A program made the position numbers and the translations under genes. The notes below the pieces were generated by a model, which worked only from the letters and a program-made list of their open reading frames with translations, was not told the origin of the DNA and did no database searches. Positions 37,636-46,241 of a stretch of 64,000 bases of DNA are shown one piece after another. Within the stretch, counting starts at the first letter, position 1. Every line of letters begins with the position of its first letter. The stretch comes from Marinobacter adhaerens HP15 (GTDB taxonomy: Bacteria > Pseudomonadota > Gammaproteobacteria > Pseudomonadales > Oleiphilaceae): positions 62,001 through 126,000 of the forward strand of contig NC_017507.1 in NCBI RefSeq assembly GCF_000166295.1, in the 5' to 3' direction.

Positions 37636-37866
37636 AAGCCTTTATTCCTTCGAGTGGCTGCTAACAATACTGTCTGTGCCCTAATCGAAGCATCTTTCCC
37701 AGTTTTGTAAGCTTTTCTAGCTTAAATGATCTGTGGTTGAAACAACCTTGTCCTAAGAGGCCAGGCGCGGTCTTTAGAAGCTGTTTGGAAACGCAATGTG
37801 AGGGTGTCCGGAGGGCTGAAGTTCAAGAGAAGAATGTCTAGTCCTGAAATAGGTTTACACCTATTT

Positions 37867-38586
37867 CTATCGAAACGCCCGGTGCACCGCATCGGGCGTT
37901 TTGTATTTTAGGGCCAGATGTGGCCGCCTTGTGTTATAGGTCTGCACGGACTGATCGACCATCTTTTGAGCTTCCGCCAAGTCTTTGGGAAGCACCAGTA
38001 AGAACTCTGTTTTTAGTATCCCATTCACCCTCTCGGCCAGCGCATTCTGGTAGCAGTCGTAGCCATCTGTCATCGAACAACGAATGCCGTATTTGGCATG
38101 AAGTTGCTGATAAGGGGCTGAGCAGTACTGGACGCCCCGATCCGAGTGGTGAACCAGCCCTCCAGAGTATTGCCTTCCCTTCAACGCTTTTTGCATGGCT
38201 TGTATTACGGCCGCCGTATGGAGCGTGTCATGCACGTGGTGGCCCACGATTTTGCGTGAGAAGGCATCGGTAATCAGGCTGAGATAGGCTGAGCCCTGAC
38301 GTGTCGGCAAATAGGTAATGTCTGCTACCCAGAGCTGCTCGGGCGCGTCTGGCACGACCTGCTCCGGCCCTGCTTTCAGCAAGTTAGGATGGCAGCGAAA
38401 GTGGTGATGGCTGTGCGTAGTCTTATGATAAGCCCGCTTGCGAGGAACCAGTTGTCGGTGGGCTCGCAGGAGATCAAATAGTCGGTCCCGGCCTATGCAC
38501 AGGGCCTTCGGTTTAAGGAGTGAATGCAGCTTGCGGGTGCCCAGACGAGGTTGGTGCAGGCGCTCTTCCCGTACAAAGTCCAGCAC
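37867..38586 (-). CDS. IS3-family transposase OrfB (DDE catalytic domain)
   Basis: The open 240-aa part of OrfB. An HTH_21-like segment is followed by the rve/DDE core: first Asp in LWVADITYLPT, second in VHHSDRGVQYCS, Glu in NALAERVNGILKTE, with the usual D-D-35-E spacing, then NTRRPHLALKYKTPDAV. Upstream, the frame stays open to the -1 slippery site in orfA (encoding ...SVTRACRYLGFSRQAYYQ), so the active protein is an OrfAB fusion rather than a product started at 38586. Confidence 0.93.
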   Translation of the reverse strand: MLDFVREERLHQPRLGTRKLHSLLKPKALCIGRDRLFDLLRAHRQLVPRKRAYHKTTHSHHHFRCHPNLLKAGPEQVVPDAPEQLWVADITYLPTRQGSAYLSLITDAFSRKIVGHHVHDTLHTAAVIQAMQKALKGRQYSGGLVHHSDRGVQYCSAPYQQLHAKYGIRCSMTDGYDCYQNALAERVNGILKTEFLLVLPKDLAEAQKMVDQSVQTYNTRRPHLALKYKTPDAVHRAFR

Positions 38587-38681
38587 CCGGCGATTATGGG
38601 CCTGACGAACCGCATCAGCTTTGAAGTGCTGGTAATACGCCTGACGGGAGAAACCTAGATATCGGCAAGCCCGAGTAACGC

Positions 38682-39083
38682 TCAGGCTTTGGATCTGCTT
38701 TTGCGCGAGGACTTGCCGGACCGCTTTTTTATAACGCGACAGCCATAGTCTCTCTGCAGTACATCCACAACGGATTCAAAGAATTGAGCTTTCTGGTTGG
38801 CATCATCTAGCTGCTGTTCTAATTCTTTGATGCGCTGCTCGGGTGTCAGTGGAAGATCCGGTTTGGTCATCGCAGCCCCCTTGCGAACGAAAAGCAAAGC
38901 CATCGGGCTCCAGTCCTGCTGACCATGCTTACGTAACCACGTTAGCACCGTCGAGCGCCCCTGGATACCGTATCGTTCCTGGGCTTGCTTGTACGTCATC
39001 TCGCCTTTTTCAACTTGGCCTACCACCGCCAATTTAAAGGCCAGGGAATAATCTCGTTGACTCCTACGCCTCTTCGTATTCAT
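38682..39083 (-). CDS. IS3-family OrfA (DNA-binding part of the transposase)
   Basis: A 133-aa protein with an HTH_8-like N-terminus (RDYSLAFKLAVVGQVEKGEMTYKQAQERYGIQGRSTVLTWL, shown across its helices) and a leucine-zipper-like helix (TPEQRIKELEQQLDDANQKAQFFESVV). Near its end is the heptamer A-AAA-AAG, at which a -1 shift enters the orfB frame. ATG is at 39083. Confidence 0.92.
   Translation of the reverse strand: MNTKRRRSQRDYSLAFKLAVVGQVEKGEMTYKQAQERYGIQGRSTVLTWLRKHGQQDWSPMALLFVRKGAAMTKPDLPLTPEQRIKELEQQLDDANQKAQFFESVVDVLQRDYGCRVIKKRSGKSSRKSRSKA
38724..38730 (-). other. -1 ribosomal frameshift site A-AAA-AAG of the IS
   Basis: The minus strand reads ATA-AAA-AAG in the orfA frame; slipping back one base gives AAA-AAA-GCG, in frame with orfB. 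The heptamer matches the canonical slippery sequence of IS3-family elements. Confidence 0.85.
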
Positions 39084-39144
39084 AACACCCTCCGTAATCT
39101 CAAGTAGGAAGGTGTAAACCTTATTCAGGACGGGTCAGAAATCC

Positions 39145-39169
39145 AAAAAAAGGCGGCAAAACTGCCGCC
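39145..39169 (-). terminator. Rho-independent terminator of the DUF4331/HupE operon
   Basis: On the minus strand, GGCGGCA / TGCCGCC with a GTTT loop is followed by seven T (39145-39151 region). It lies 95 bp after the HupE/UreJ stop and 8 bp before the insertion sequence. Confidence 0.88.
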
Positions 39170-39263
39170 CTATCGGGAAAGCACTGATGTTCGGTTAACT
39201 CGCCTTTAACAATATAAAACTGAGGGCGTTAACCGTATTGTTCTTTCGTCTTGATTCGTGCGA

Positions 39264-40373
39264 TTAAAATGAAACGGGTGCCCTTTCGATGACCCAATTA
39301 ATGCTAATGATAGAAACAACCAGCAACGCAACAGGAACCATCCCTTTGCGATAAAAGGCGGTATCCCCCATGGCATACAGCACCGGGAACAACACAACAA
39401 TTAATGCAAGCTGTCCTAATTCGACGCCGATATTGAAGCCCGCCAAGGCCACAGCAAGATTCCCAACCCCACTTGTGAGGTCTCCTAAGACGCTGGCAAA
39501 ACCAAAACCATGAATCAGTCCGAAACCAAACGCTAGTTTCCACGTTTTCTCGCCTAAGATAGGCTTCCAGACGTTGATGGCAGCCAAGACAATCGACAGC
39601 GCGATGACGGTCTCCACCCATGCAATCGGGAGTCGTACGATATCCAGGGCGGCGAGAGCTAGCGTAATCGAGTGAGCAACCGTGAAGGCCGTTACAATAC
39701 CGACGAGCTGCAAGACCCTCTCCTTGGCAGAGGTTATGCCGGCAGCCCGAAGCGTCGCAGGTATTATCAACACCAACAGAAATAGAATGTGATCTAGCCC
39801 AATCAGCAGATGGACGATTCCCTCGTAGATGAACGTCAGGAACATGGACCAAATGTGGTTTTCCGACGGATCGAGCCGAATGGACACAGCGTCGCCACCG
39901 GGAATCGCGGTCAACAGTCGCTCGCTGGCTTCGTCGGACACGTTGATCAGACCCCGGTGAAGTGGATCTTGTTCAGCAAAGGCGGTGTAAGCGACCACAC
40001 TCGGTGCTTCTCCGTCTTTGCAATTGATATCCAAAGTCAAGCTGGCATAGACGCCATCGCTGTGCCGAGCAATGCCACGGTCTTGATAACGCAGTCCGCA
40101 GTTACCGGAGTCAGACATGAACGTTAGATGCGTCGTCGCGAAATCTTCGATAAATGACCAGCGGTTTGTCAATTCATTGCCCGTGACGGTTCGATCGCCA
40201 TTCAGATCCAAATCGGTCACGAGTAACAAGTCGCGCAGCGCTATATCGTATCGAGCTTGGTTATTTTCGGCATCGATGTAGAGAAAACCGTCACTTGATT
40301 TATGGGCCCAGGTTGGGCCGGCAAACAAGAATAAGAGGCAAAAGACAAAGAATACTATTTTATTTAATCCCAT
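39264..40373 (-). CDS. HupE/UreJ-family membrane protein with periplasmic N-terminal domain
   Basis: The start at 40373 (MGLNKIVFFVF) shares a TGATG with the stop of the TPR gene (369 aa). A signal-anchor ending WAHKSS precedes a roughly 170-aa periplasmic domain carrying an EF-hand-like loop (DLNGDRTVTGNE). The C-terminal part has six to seven membrane helices with the HupE/UreJ_2 motifs GIVHLLIGLDHILFLL, FTVAHSITLAL and FGFGLIHGFGFASVL; conserved His/Asp residues there are linked to nickel/cobalt transport in relatives. It is the last gene of a four-gene overlapping operon headed by DUF4331. Actual ion or role untested. Confidence 0.88.
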   Translation of the reverse strand: MGLNKIVFFVFCLLFLFAGPTWAHKSSDGFLYIDAENNQARYDIALRDLLLVTDLDLNGDRTVTGNELTNRWSFIEDFATTHLTFMSDSGNCGLRYQDRGIARHSDGVYASLTLDINCKDGEAPSVVAYTAFAEQDPLHRGLINVSDEASERLLTAIPGGDAVSIRLDPSENHIWSMFLTFIYEGIVHLLIGLDHILFLLVLIIPATLRAAGITSAKERVLQLVGIVTAFTVAHSITLALAALDIVRLPIAWVETVIALSIVLAAINVWKPILGEKTWKLAFGFGLIHGFGFASVLGDLTSGVGNLAVALAGFNIGVELGQLALIVVLFPVLYAMGDTAFYRKGMVPVALLVVSIISINWVIERAPVSF

Positions 40374-41587
40374 CAGAGAACGTCCTTGATCTGGTGATCG
40401 TGCTGGCCCTGGTTTTCCATCCACGCCGTCACCTCCTCGGTAATGGCTTCATCGGAAGCGGCTTTGGCGGCCCTGATAAGCAAGCGAGTGTCTATGAGCT
40501 CTTTCTGATCAGCCCAATTGTTGTAAGCAAACGTGAGTGCTGCTTGGGGCGCATCCGACACATCAAGAAGATACCTTGCAAGGTCTCTGCTATGCAGAGA
40601 ACTGTCGCGCCACGCTGCCTCATCGAAGCGTTGTTTGAGCGTTTCCATGAGATTTGTCTGCGTGAGCCCCTGTCTTTTTTGAGCAATCGCGCGAAGAACT
40701 GCAAGGCGATCGACATCGTCATATTGGCGAGTCAAAGACTCGACACGATCAAAATTTCCTGATTCGAGGTGCCAATCTGCCAGCGCTGTCCGTGCATACA
40801 AATCGGTCGGATCAATCGCAAGAGCACGACTATAGTGTGTTGGCGCATCCGGTAGACCGGCCTGTGAGGCGATATCCCCAAGCGTGTTCTGTATAAAAAC
40901 GGCGTATGGATGGGTCGCGGGCATACGCTGTGCTCGACTACTCAGCGTTTGATAGCCCCGCTCAGGGTCGCCTGTGAGCGCTTTGATCTGGGCCTGGCAA
41001 TTCGCCCTGATGTAGGGATGATCCGTTTCCGAAAGTTGAGCACACAGTTGCCCTGCTTTTTCATAGCGGCCACTGACAATTTCTAGATTGATAAGAACAG
41101 TCAGCGCCTGCAAATAGGTCGCCTTACTCTCAGACGATGCAACAATATCCGTGAGTTTGGTGCGCGCAGAATCGAAGTCATGAAGTGATTGATCTACGAT
41201 CGCAGACAGCACGATCAGATCTTCACTTGTTCCCGACTCCTCACTATTCTGCAGGGCTGACTTAGCGTAACCCAAGAACCTCGGATCATCGGTCTCTCGA
41301 TGTAATGTGATGAGTTCTCGAACTCGAGACTCAACGTCGTCCTCAAACGTGTTGTAAGAAGCCGCTGCCATTGTGTCTGTGATCGTTAGTAAAACGTCGG
41401 TGTCGTCGTAGGATTCAGCGGCAGGAATGGATGCTTGGGCCGAGACGGCAAGCATTATAGAAAACAAACCAAAGAGAAGGGTTTTGCATGGCCCCGCAGA
41501 GAGCGGAGGCGTCCGAAGACGCCTCACGCTTTGGGTGCCAGGCTTGTCAGAGCAGCGAATCAAACGCTTGGTCGTTAGCCTGGTCAT
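40373..41587 (-). CDS. Exported TPR protein of the DUF4331/HupE operon
   Basis: ATG at 41587 is chosen because AAGGAG lies 10 bases upstream, although it overlaps the preceding gene by 41 bp; a later GTG near 41527 is possible. The 404-aa product has a long basic leader and hydrophobic segment (TLLFGLFSIMLAVSAQA), then repeated helix pairs of TPR type (e.g. APTHYSRALAIDPTDLYARTALADWHLESGNFDRV, in two pieces). It is likely periplasmic or membrane-anchored. Its stop overlaps the HupE/UreJ start, which implies coupled translation. Probably a scaffold for the neighbouring exported proteins. Confidence 0.8.
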   Translation of the reverse strand: MTRLTTKRLIRCSDKPGTQSVRRLRTPPLSAGPCKTLLFGLFSIMLAVSAQASIPAAESYDDTDVLLTITDTMAAASYNTFEDDVESRVRELITLHRETDDPRFLGYAKSALQNSEESGTSEDLIVLSAIVDQSLHDFDSARTKLTDIVASSESKATYLQALTVLINLEIVSGRYEKAGQLCAQLSETDHPYIRANCQAQIKALTGDPERGYQTLSSRAQRMPATHPYAVFIQNTLGDIASQAGLPDAPTHYSRALAIDPTDLYARTALADWHLESGNFDRVESLTRQYDDVDRLAVLRAIAQKRQGLTQTNLMETLKQRFDEAAWRDSSLHSRDLARYLLDVSDAPQAALTFAYNNWADQKELIDTRLLIRAAKAASDEAITEEVTAWMENQGQHDHQIKDVL

Positions 41588-41792
41588 TAAAAACAAACTC
41601 CTTGTTATTAACTTGTTCCGGTTCGCGGTTTGGGTTGGGGTTGGCAAAAATGCCTTCAACGAACTCACCAAAAGCGACTTTTTCGAGCGGCTCGTCGGCT
41701 TGCGCTGCACCACCGCCACTTGACCCGTCAAAACAGGCTGTTAAACCAAACGCCAACGCAGGTATAGTGGCTAGCTTAATCCACCGATTCAT
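41547..41792 (-). CDS. Small lipoprotein (81 aa)
   Basis: ATGAATCGGTGG at 41792 overlaps the DUF4331 stop (ATGA) and follows GGAGGTATGAG, a strong ribosome-binding site. The product has lipobox FGLTACFDG (Cys 20), a Ser/Gly linker and an acidic tail of about 50 residues with VAFGEFVEGIFANPN and VNNKEFVFNDQANDQAFDSLL (partly). No family is known to me. The precise overlap on both sides makes it a real operon member, probably an outer-membrane lipoprotein acting with DUF4331 and TPR proteins. Confidence 0.8.
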   Translation of the reverse strand: MNRWIKLATIPALAFGLTACFDGSSGGGAAQADEPLEKVAFGEFVEGIFANPNPNREPEQVNNKEFVFNDQANDQAFDSLL

Positions 41793-43300
41793 CTCATACC
41801 TCCAACCATGACTTCATCATTGGGTGAGCCAGCAATGGGCATGGCGAGATACGGGAACTCGTTTGGCAGTTCTTTACGATCCAGACGCACTCCATCGGTA
41901 AAGGGCACGTTTTGGTTCGGAGCCCCATCGACCAAAGCTCCCATGACGACTCGCAGGGCGATATCTACAGTATCATCGTAGGGGCGACGGCCATTGGGGA
42001 AGCCACCAACATCTCCCGCAAGTGCTGCCAGATCATTTTGCTCGCTTAGCGGCGTAATTGGCAGTTCGGTGTTCAGACGAAGCATTTCTGAAGGCGTCGG
42101 ATTGCTCGGCTGATTTACCCCGTCTAGGCCAGTGAGAAAGGCTGCTACGAGATCTGTTCGACCGTTTGGCCCAATAGCTGGCGCTTCAGCACCTGCATCG
42201 GAAAAGAGAATTTCCAGCAGCGCTGGAAGCGTCGGATTGGTGACGTAGGTCAAGAATTGTCCATCGTCCTTCGGCTCGCTCGCGTTGAACTTGTCTTTGT
42301 CCTTCAGCCCGATTACGACCTCGTTTACTAGGGGCATGCCCAGTCGCGATACTTGTGTGAAGGCGCCGCCTTCAACTGTTGCACCCTTCTGGCCAGACAT
42401 ATCGCTGGTTGCTAATGAAGGTTCTGGGTTGATGATCCGAGCCTGACGCACACTTGCGGTTGTCCATCCCCCGATGATCGCTTGTCCATTGCTTGTTGCG
42501 GCGGTACCTGTGATACAAGCTTTCGGGAGCTCGAGTGCGAACGAAGTTACGTTTTTATCAGCGAGATCCCCTGGGCCCTCGGCATTCCTTTCACCTAGCG
42601 GGTTGGTGTTGACCAAGTCGAAAATTTCACCAAGGTTAACGGCAAAGGCTTCTTTGCGCTGTCCAACAAATACACGTCCGTCTGCGCTGCAGTTTGGCAA
42701 ATCTACATCGTAGACAAAGTCTGATGCGTAATTGGCATAGCCGTTCGGGAAAGATTTCTCGCCGATGTTATCCAGCGGCTTGTCGAAGGTCGACATCCCT
42801 GTTGTGGCATTCGTTAAGGTCGTTGCGGAGCCAGTTCTTCGATCGCCCTGGATCATCTTGAGAGTGTAACTTTGGCTAAATTGTACGTTCCCCGGATCTG
42901 CGGCGTCACCGATGTTCTTAAGCGGCACTGACACCATCTCGTTTCCGATCGGCAACTGAATGTCTTGGAAGTTATCTTGCATCTGGAATTGGAAGGTTAA
43001 ATCTTCCACTCCGTCGGCATTGTTATCGATATGGATCTCATAAATCGCATCCTCGTCCAAATCGAAGTAGTTTGGGCCGCCATAGGCGTCTTGCAGAGGA
43101 AGGTAGTTTGCAATCAATGTCACGTAGTTTTCCCGCGTGGGTTCGTAACTACGAAACATGTAGAAATCGGTACCATCGACCTTTGGGATTTCCGTGATAA
43201 ATGGGGCTTCGCGGTGGCTTGAAGCAAATGAGGTCGCTGACTGTAGCGTAAGCGCACACAAGGCTACGCCAATGGCCAGAGGTTTTTTCGTGATTGTCAT
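41789..43300 (-). CDS. DUF4331-family exported protein
   Basis: The frame is open from 43561, but the ATG at 43300, preceded by GGAG at good spacing, gives a signal peptide ending SATSFASSHREAP. The mature start SSHREAPFITEIPKVDGTDFYMFRSYEP is the DUF4331 hallmark, followed by YVTLIANYLPLQDAYGGPNYFDLDEDAIYEI and a C-terminal PYLAMPIAGSPN. The family is of unknown function; its many Asp and aromatic residues suggest a periplasmic beta-rich, possibly metal-binding protein. It heads the four-gene operon and lies below a palindromic operator candidate. Confidence 0.9.
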   Translation of the reverse strand: MTITKKPLAIGVALCALTLQSATSFASSHREAPFITEIPKVDGTDFYMFRSYEPTRENYVTLIANYLPLQDAYGGPNYFDLDEDAIYEIHIDNNADGVEDLTFQFQMQDNFQDIQLPIGNEMVSVPLKNIGDAADPGNVQFSQSYTLKMIQGDRRTGSATTLTNATTGMSTFDKPLDNIGEKSFPNGYANYASDFVYDVDLPNCSADGRVFVGQRKEAFAVNLGEIFDLVNTNPLGERNAEGPGDLADKNVTSFALELPKACITGTAATSNGQAIIGGWTTASVRQARIINPEPSLATSDMSGQKGATVEGGAFTQVSRLGMPLVNEVVIGLKDKDKFNASEPKDDGQFLTYVTNPTLPALLEILFSDAGAEAPAIGPNGRTDLVAAFLTGLDGVNQPSNPTPSEMLRLNTELPITPLSEQNDLAALAGDVGGFPNGRRPYDDTVDIALRVVMGALVDGAPNQNVPFTDGVRLDRKELPNEFPYLAMPIAGSPNDEVMVGGMR

Positions 43301-43380
43301 ATAACACTCCATATCCTGTTTGGGATGTTGCATAGGCGTATACTCTGGCAGGCGGCAATTGGATGCAGTAATGGATAAAA

Positions 43381-43398
43381 TTATTTGTGCACAAATAA
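43381..43398. promoter_or_regulatory. Perfect 18-bp palindrome, operator candidate for the DUF4331 operon
   Basis: TTATTTGTGCACAAATAA is its own reverse complement and lies 80 bp upstream of the DUF4331 start. On the minus strand it sits in the 17-base spacer between TTTACG and TAATTT, a weak promoter candidate, which would make it a repressor site. No regulator gene is adjacent. The remaining 404-bp gap (43301-43704) holds no supportable gene. Confidence 0.6.
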
Positions 43399-43640
43399 GA
43401 CGTAAAACTAAATGTTCGTAAAACCAATGGGTTATAAAGTTAAATTCTTTTGAAGTTTTTATTGCGAAGGGGACGTTTTGCGCTGGGAGTGGCAAACGGC
43501 TCTTTTCGATTGCAGATAGAGCAAACGTGGGGCACCACAGCACACACTTATATCGCAGCAATGCTGCTTTGTGCGCCCTATCATGCTGCTTTCACCGCGG
43601 CCAAAGAGGTCTTGCTGATTGGGCAATACAGACATAAATG

Positions 43641-43678
43641 TAGCGTTCGGACTGAGCTAAGAAATTGTCCGAACGCTA
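43641..43678. repeat. 12-bp perfect inverted repeat
   Basis: TAGCGTTCGGAC (43641-43652) and GTCCGAACGCTA (43667-43678) flank 14 bp. It lies 27 bp after the stop of the PHP-type lipoprotein gene. With no T-tract it is either an atypical terminator/mRNA 3' hairpin or a protein-binding site. Confidence 0.7.
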
Positions 43679-43704
43679 TGCCTCACGTGTTTTTTAACCA
43701 CTCG

Positions 43705-46227
43705 TCAGAGTAAACTTCCCCCATCGAGCGCCTCATATCTGCAAAAAGGCTTCGGAGCGGCATCGGCGTCAATCCAGATTGGACTCGAGAAAGCGATGGG
43801 GCGTCCTGTATCCAAGTTTAACACTCGCAAGAAATAATACCGCTCGTCCGGTGACACAGACACCTCAAACAGGCCCTGAGACCCCTCTAGAGTGGACACT
43901 ACGCGATTGTTGGAGGTAACGACTTCGACTTTCGCGTCTAGTAACGCATCCCCAAGTGTTAACTCGAATCGTGCAGGCAAGGCTGCTCCGGTACCGCGAG
44001 CAAGCCTGGAGCCCATAGGTGCTTCGTCAATGCGAAACTCCATCCTCAGGTCGTTGAAGTTTTGAGCAACGGCATAAAACCGTCTCGCCAGCATCGCCTC
44101 TTTGATATCTTGGGCATCGTTCGACCGGGCAATCATGATGGTTTTTGGAAGGGATGGCGCTCCCCATGATGTCCCGTGATGGTCCTCAGACCCAACGGCG
44201 CCTAAATACCAGCCTTTATCCAACGCGTAAGAGAGCCAACTTCCGTTTCTGCCGGATGTGTCGTATTCAGAGCCTTTACCGAATACCTCCAGGCCTACCG
44301 TTCGCATATTCGCGCCCGGCACATGGTCAAAATCGTTAAAGGTGTACGCTGGATCTCCCGCGCCCGGAATGTTTGGAATGATACCTTCGAAAAGATCCTC
44401 GCGACCCGGATGGTTGAAAACAATGAGACCGTCACTGCCGCCGCCCAGGAACTCCGGGTACAAGAACCACTGCCAAAACAAACCCATTGAAACCAGGTAG
44501 CCGGGGCCGGTTTTTGCGTTGATCACATTGTCGGAGAAAAAGACGTTCAGATGGCCGAAACGATCTGACGTCCACTCAAAACCCCGAAAAGCCGTGAATA
44601 ATGGCGTTGTGGCCGCTTCTGCTTGTTCGGCGGTTGCTCGCCATTTGCGAAAACTGTCCTCGGGGTTTTCGCTATCGGCAATCAAACAATCGAGAAATTG
44701 CGCGGAAAAGCAATCGCCGGTTACCGTCAATGGCAAACGAGCATTGTCTGAGTGGTCGCTGATACCGAAAAACGAAAGACCCTCGTTTTTCACCCGTTCA
44801 AACGCAGTCGCCGGTCGCGTGCCAATCGTGCCGTCGGAATAACCAGTGTGGCCATGGAGAACGCCCGCAAAGTGCTCAAAGGACTGCTCGTCGAATGCGG
44901 GCGTACACTCCGATGCCATCTGCGGCGTTGGTAGAGAGCGGAATACAAAAAGCGGGTCGGCCAATTGACCTAATATCTGACCGCATCCTGCAACAGAAGG
45001 TGAACTGATACAGTCCGCAATGGGTGGGCTGATACGTGCCAGGATGTTCAGCGGGCACTCGAGAGAAAAGGGGTTATCCTCGCACCGCAACGCTCCGCCA
45101 TCACCGATAAGATCATCGACCAGTTGCAGCGGGCAACCTTGCTGGAACACGTTAAAAAGACAACTAACGAGGCCCGGTTTGGGCTCACTGCGGGGCACAA
45201 TTTGCAACTGCGTAGTGCGAATATCCTGCAGCGCACCATCGGTAACCAGAACCTCAAAATTCAGCGTTGCCGGATCGCTAATCTCCGGGATAACGATCTG
45301 GGCGATGTCAGCCTGAGCATTATCAATGGCCAGAGGGAAAGGATCTGATGGCGCTTGTTTCCACCGGTAACTGAGTTGATCGTTCTCAAAGTCAACGGCA
45401 TTCGATTCAAGTCTAACGACTTCTCCACCCGTCGCAACGCCTGGGTTGGCTCTCAGACTCTGAATCACAGGAGCTGTGTTTGTGCTAGAAGGAAGGCTGG
45501 TAATCGTAACAAAATCCACCGATGCCCCGCCGAGGTTGTCGACAGCCTGTAAAGCGAAACGGTACTCTTCACGTTGTTCCGTCCGTGGCAGAGTGACTGT
45601 AGCGACAGGCTCGTTCGCATTGGTAATTGTAAGATTAGAGTCCGGTTCCTGTAGGCGCCATTCAAAGGAGGCGATCCCGTTTTCATCCTCAGCGGAACCG
45701 TTCAAGGTAACAGTTTCACCACCAATGACCTGCGAATCTGTGCCAGCGTCAACCAAGGGTAGGGCATTAGCGATGGTATCCCTTACTGTAACGGTCACTG
45801 TGTCCTCAAAAAGATCTCCCGAGGACGTCTCTGCCTCAAAGGCAAACACGATGGTTTCGGCGCCTCCCTCAATTTGCGGAGCCTGAAAGGTTACTAAATT
45901 TTGATCTGGTTGAGTCAGCTGAGACGCTGGAGATCCAGATATCTGGCGCCAAAGTACACGTACAATGGTGATGTCAGACTGACCGCTTATCGAACTTGTT
46001 CCTTCAAGAATGAATTCTTCCGCTTCATCAACGGAGATCGGCTCACCCGCATTGACGTTGAAAGTTTGGGGGGAAGTCGGGTTGCTTGGCTCGTTGGGGT
46101 CTACTGGAGCCGGATTGTCGCTGATATTGTTTGGCGGAATAGGCCCAGTGGAATCCGACGAGGAACCACCACAACCAACAATGGATGTGCTGAGCAATAA
46201 GGCGAAGACTGGTAACAAACTTCTCAT
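43705..46227 (-). CDS. CehA/McbA-like PHP-domain metallohydrolase lipoprotein
   Basis: ATG 46227 (with GGAGT upstream) gives lipobox TSIVGCGGSS and an 840-aa protein. Residues about 50-340 contain three Ig/PKD-like domains (VNAGEPISVDEAEEFILEG; VDAGTDSQVIGGETVTLNGSAEDENG, shown in part; PVIQSLRANPGVATGGEVV). A PHP-type catalytic domain follows (about 450-770): HGHTGYSDG, FFGISDHSDN, FRGFEWTS, VFNHPGRED, GSEDHHGTSWG, whose His/Asp residues bind metals. Relatives cleave phosphoesters or other esters. It begins 15 bp after the DUF3299 gene's stop, so the two are one operon. Substrate unknown. Confidence 0.85.
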   Translation of the reverse strand: MRSLLPVFALLLSTSIVGCGGSSSDSTGPIPPNNISDNPAPVDPNEPSNPTSPQTFNVNAGEPISVDEAEEFILEGTSSISGQSDITIVRVLWRQISGSPASQLTQPDQNLVTFQAPQIEGGAETIVFAFEAETSSGDLFEDTVTVTVRDTIANALPLVDAGTDSQVIGGETVTLNGSAEDENGIASFEWRLQEPDSNLTITNANEPVATVTLPRTEQREEYRFALQAVDNLGGASVDFVTITSLPSSTNTAPVIQSLRANPGVATGGEVVRLESNAVDFENDQLSYRWKQAPSDPFPLAIDNAQADIAQIVIPEISDPATLNFEVLVTDGALQDIRTTQLQIVPRSEPKPGLVSCLFNVFQQGCPLQLVDDLIGDGGALRCEDNPFSLECPLNILARISPPIADCISSPSVAGCGQILGQLADPLFVFRSLPTPQMASECTPAFDEQSFEHFAGVLHGHTGYSDGTIGTRPATAFERVKNEGLSFFGISDHSDNARLPLTVTGDCFSAQFLDCLIADSENPEDSFRKWRATAEQAEAATTPLFTAFRGFEWTSDRFGHLNVFFSDNVINAKTGPGYLVSMGLFWQWFLYPEFLGGGSDGLIVFNHPGREDLFEGIIPNIPGAGDPAYTFNDFDHVPGANMRTVGLEVFGKGSEYDTSGRNGSWLSYALDKGWYLGAVGSEDHHGTSWGAPSLPKTIMIARSNDAQDIKEAMLARRFYAVAQNFNDLRMEFRIDEAPMGSRLARGTGAALPARFELTLGDALLDAKVEVVTSNNRVVSTLEGSQGLFEVSVSPDERYYFLRVLNLDTGRPIAFSSPIWIDADAAPKPFCRYEALDGGSLL

Positions 46228-46241
46228 GGGGTACTCCAATG

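Larger units (their letters stand above)
37835..39137 (-). mobile_element. IS3-family insertion sequence, complete, 1303 bp
   Basis: The ends are imperfect 27-bp inverted repeats: left TGTCTAGTCCTGAAATAGG..., right (reverse complement) TGACCCGTCCTGAATAAGG..., both starting TG and sharing GTCCTGAA..AGGTTTACACC. The bases outside are GAA on each side (37832-37834 and 39138-39140), a 3-bp target duplication typical of IS3 elements. Two minus-strand frames, orfA and orfB, are joined by a -1 frameshift site. The element sits just outside the terminator of the HupE operon and interrupts no gene that I can see. It seems intact and recent. Confidence 0.93.

Noticed and set aside
43450..43713. 87-aa plus-strand frame upstream of the DUF4331 gene
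   Set aside because: It runs across the 12-bp inverted repeat into the PHP-type gene's end and shows no coding features.
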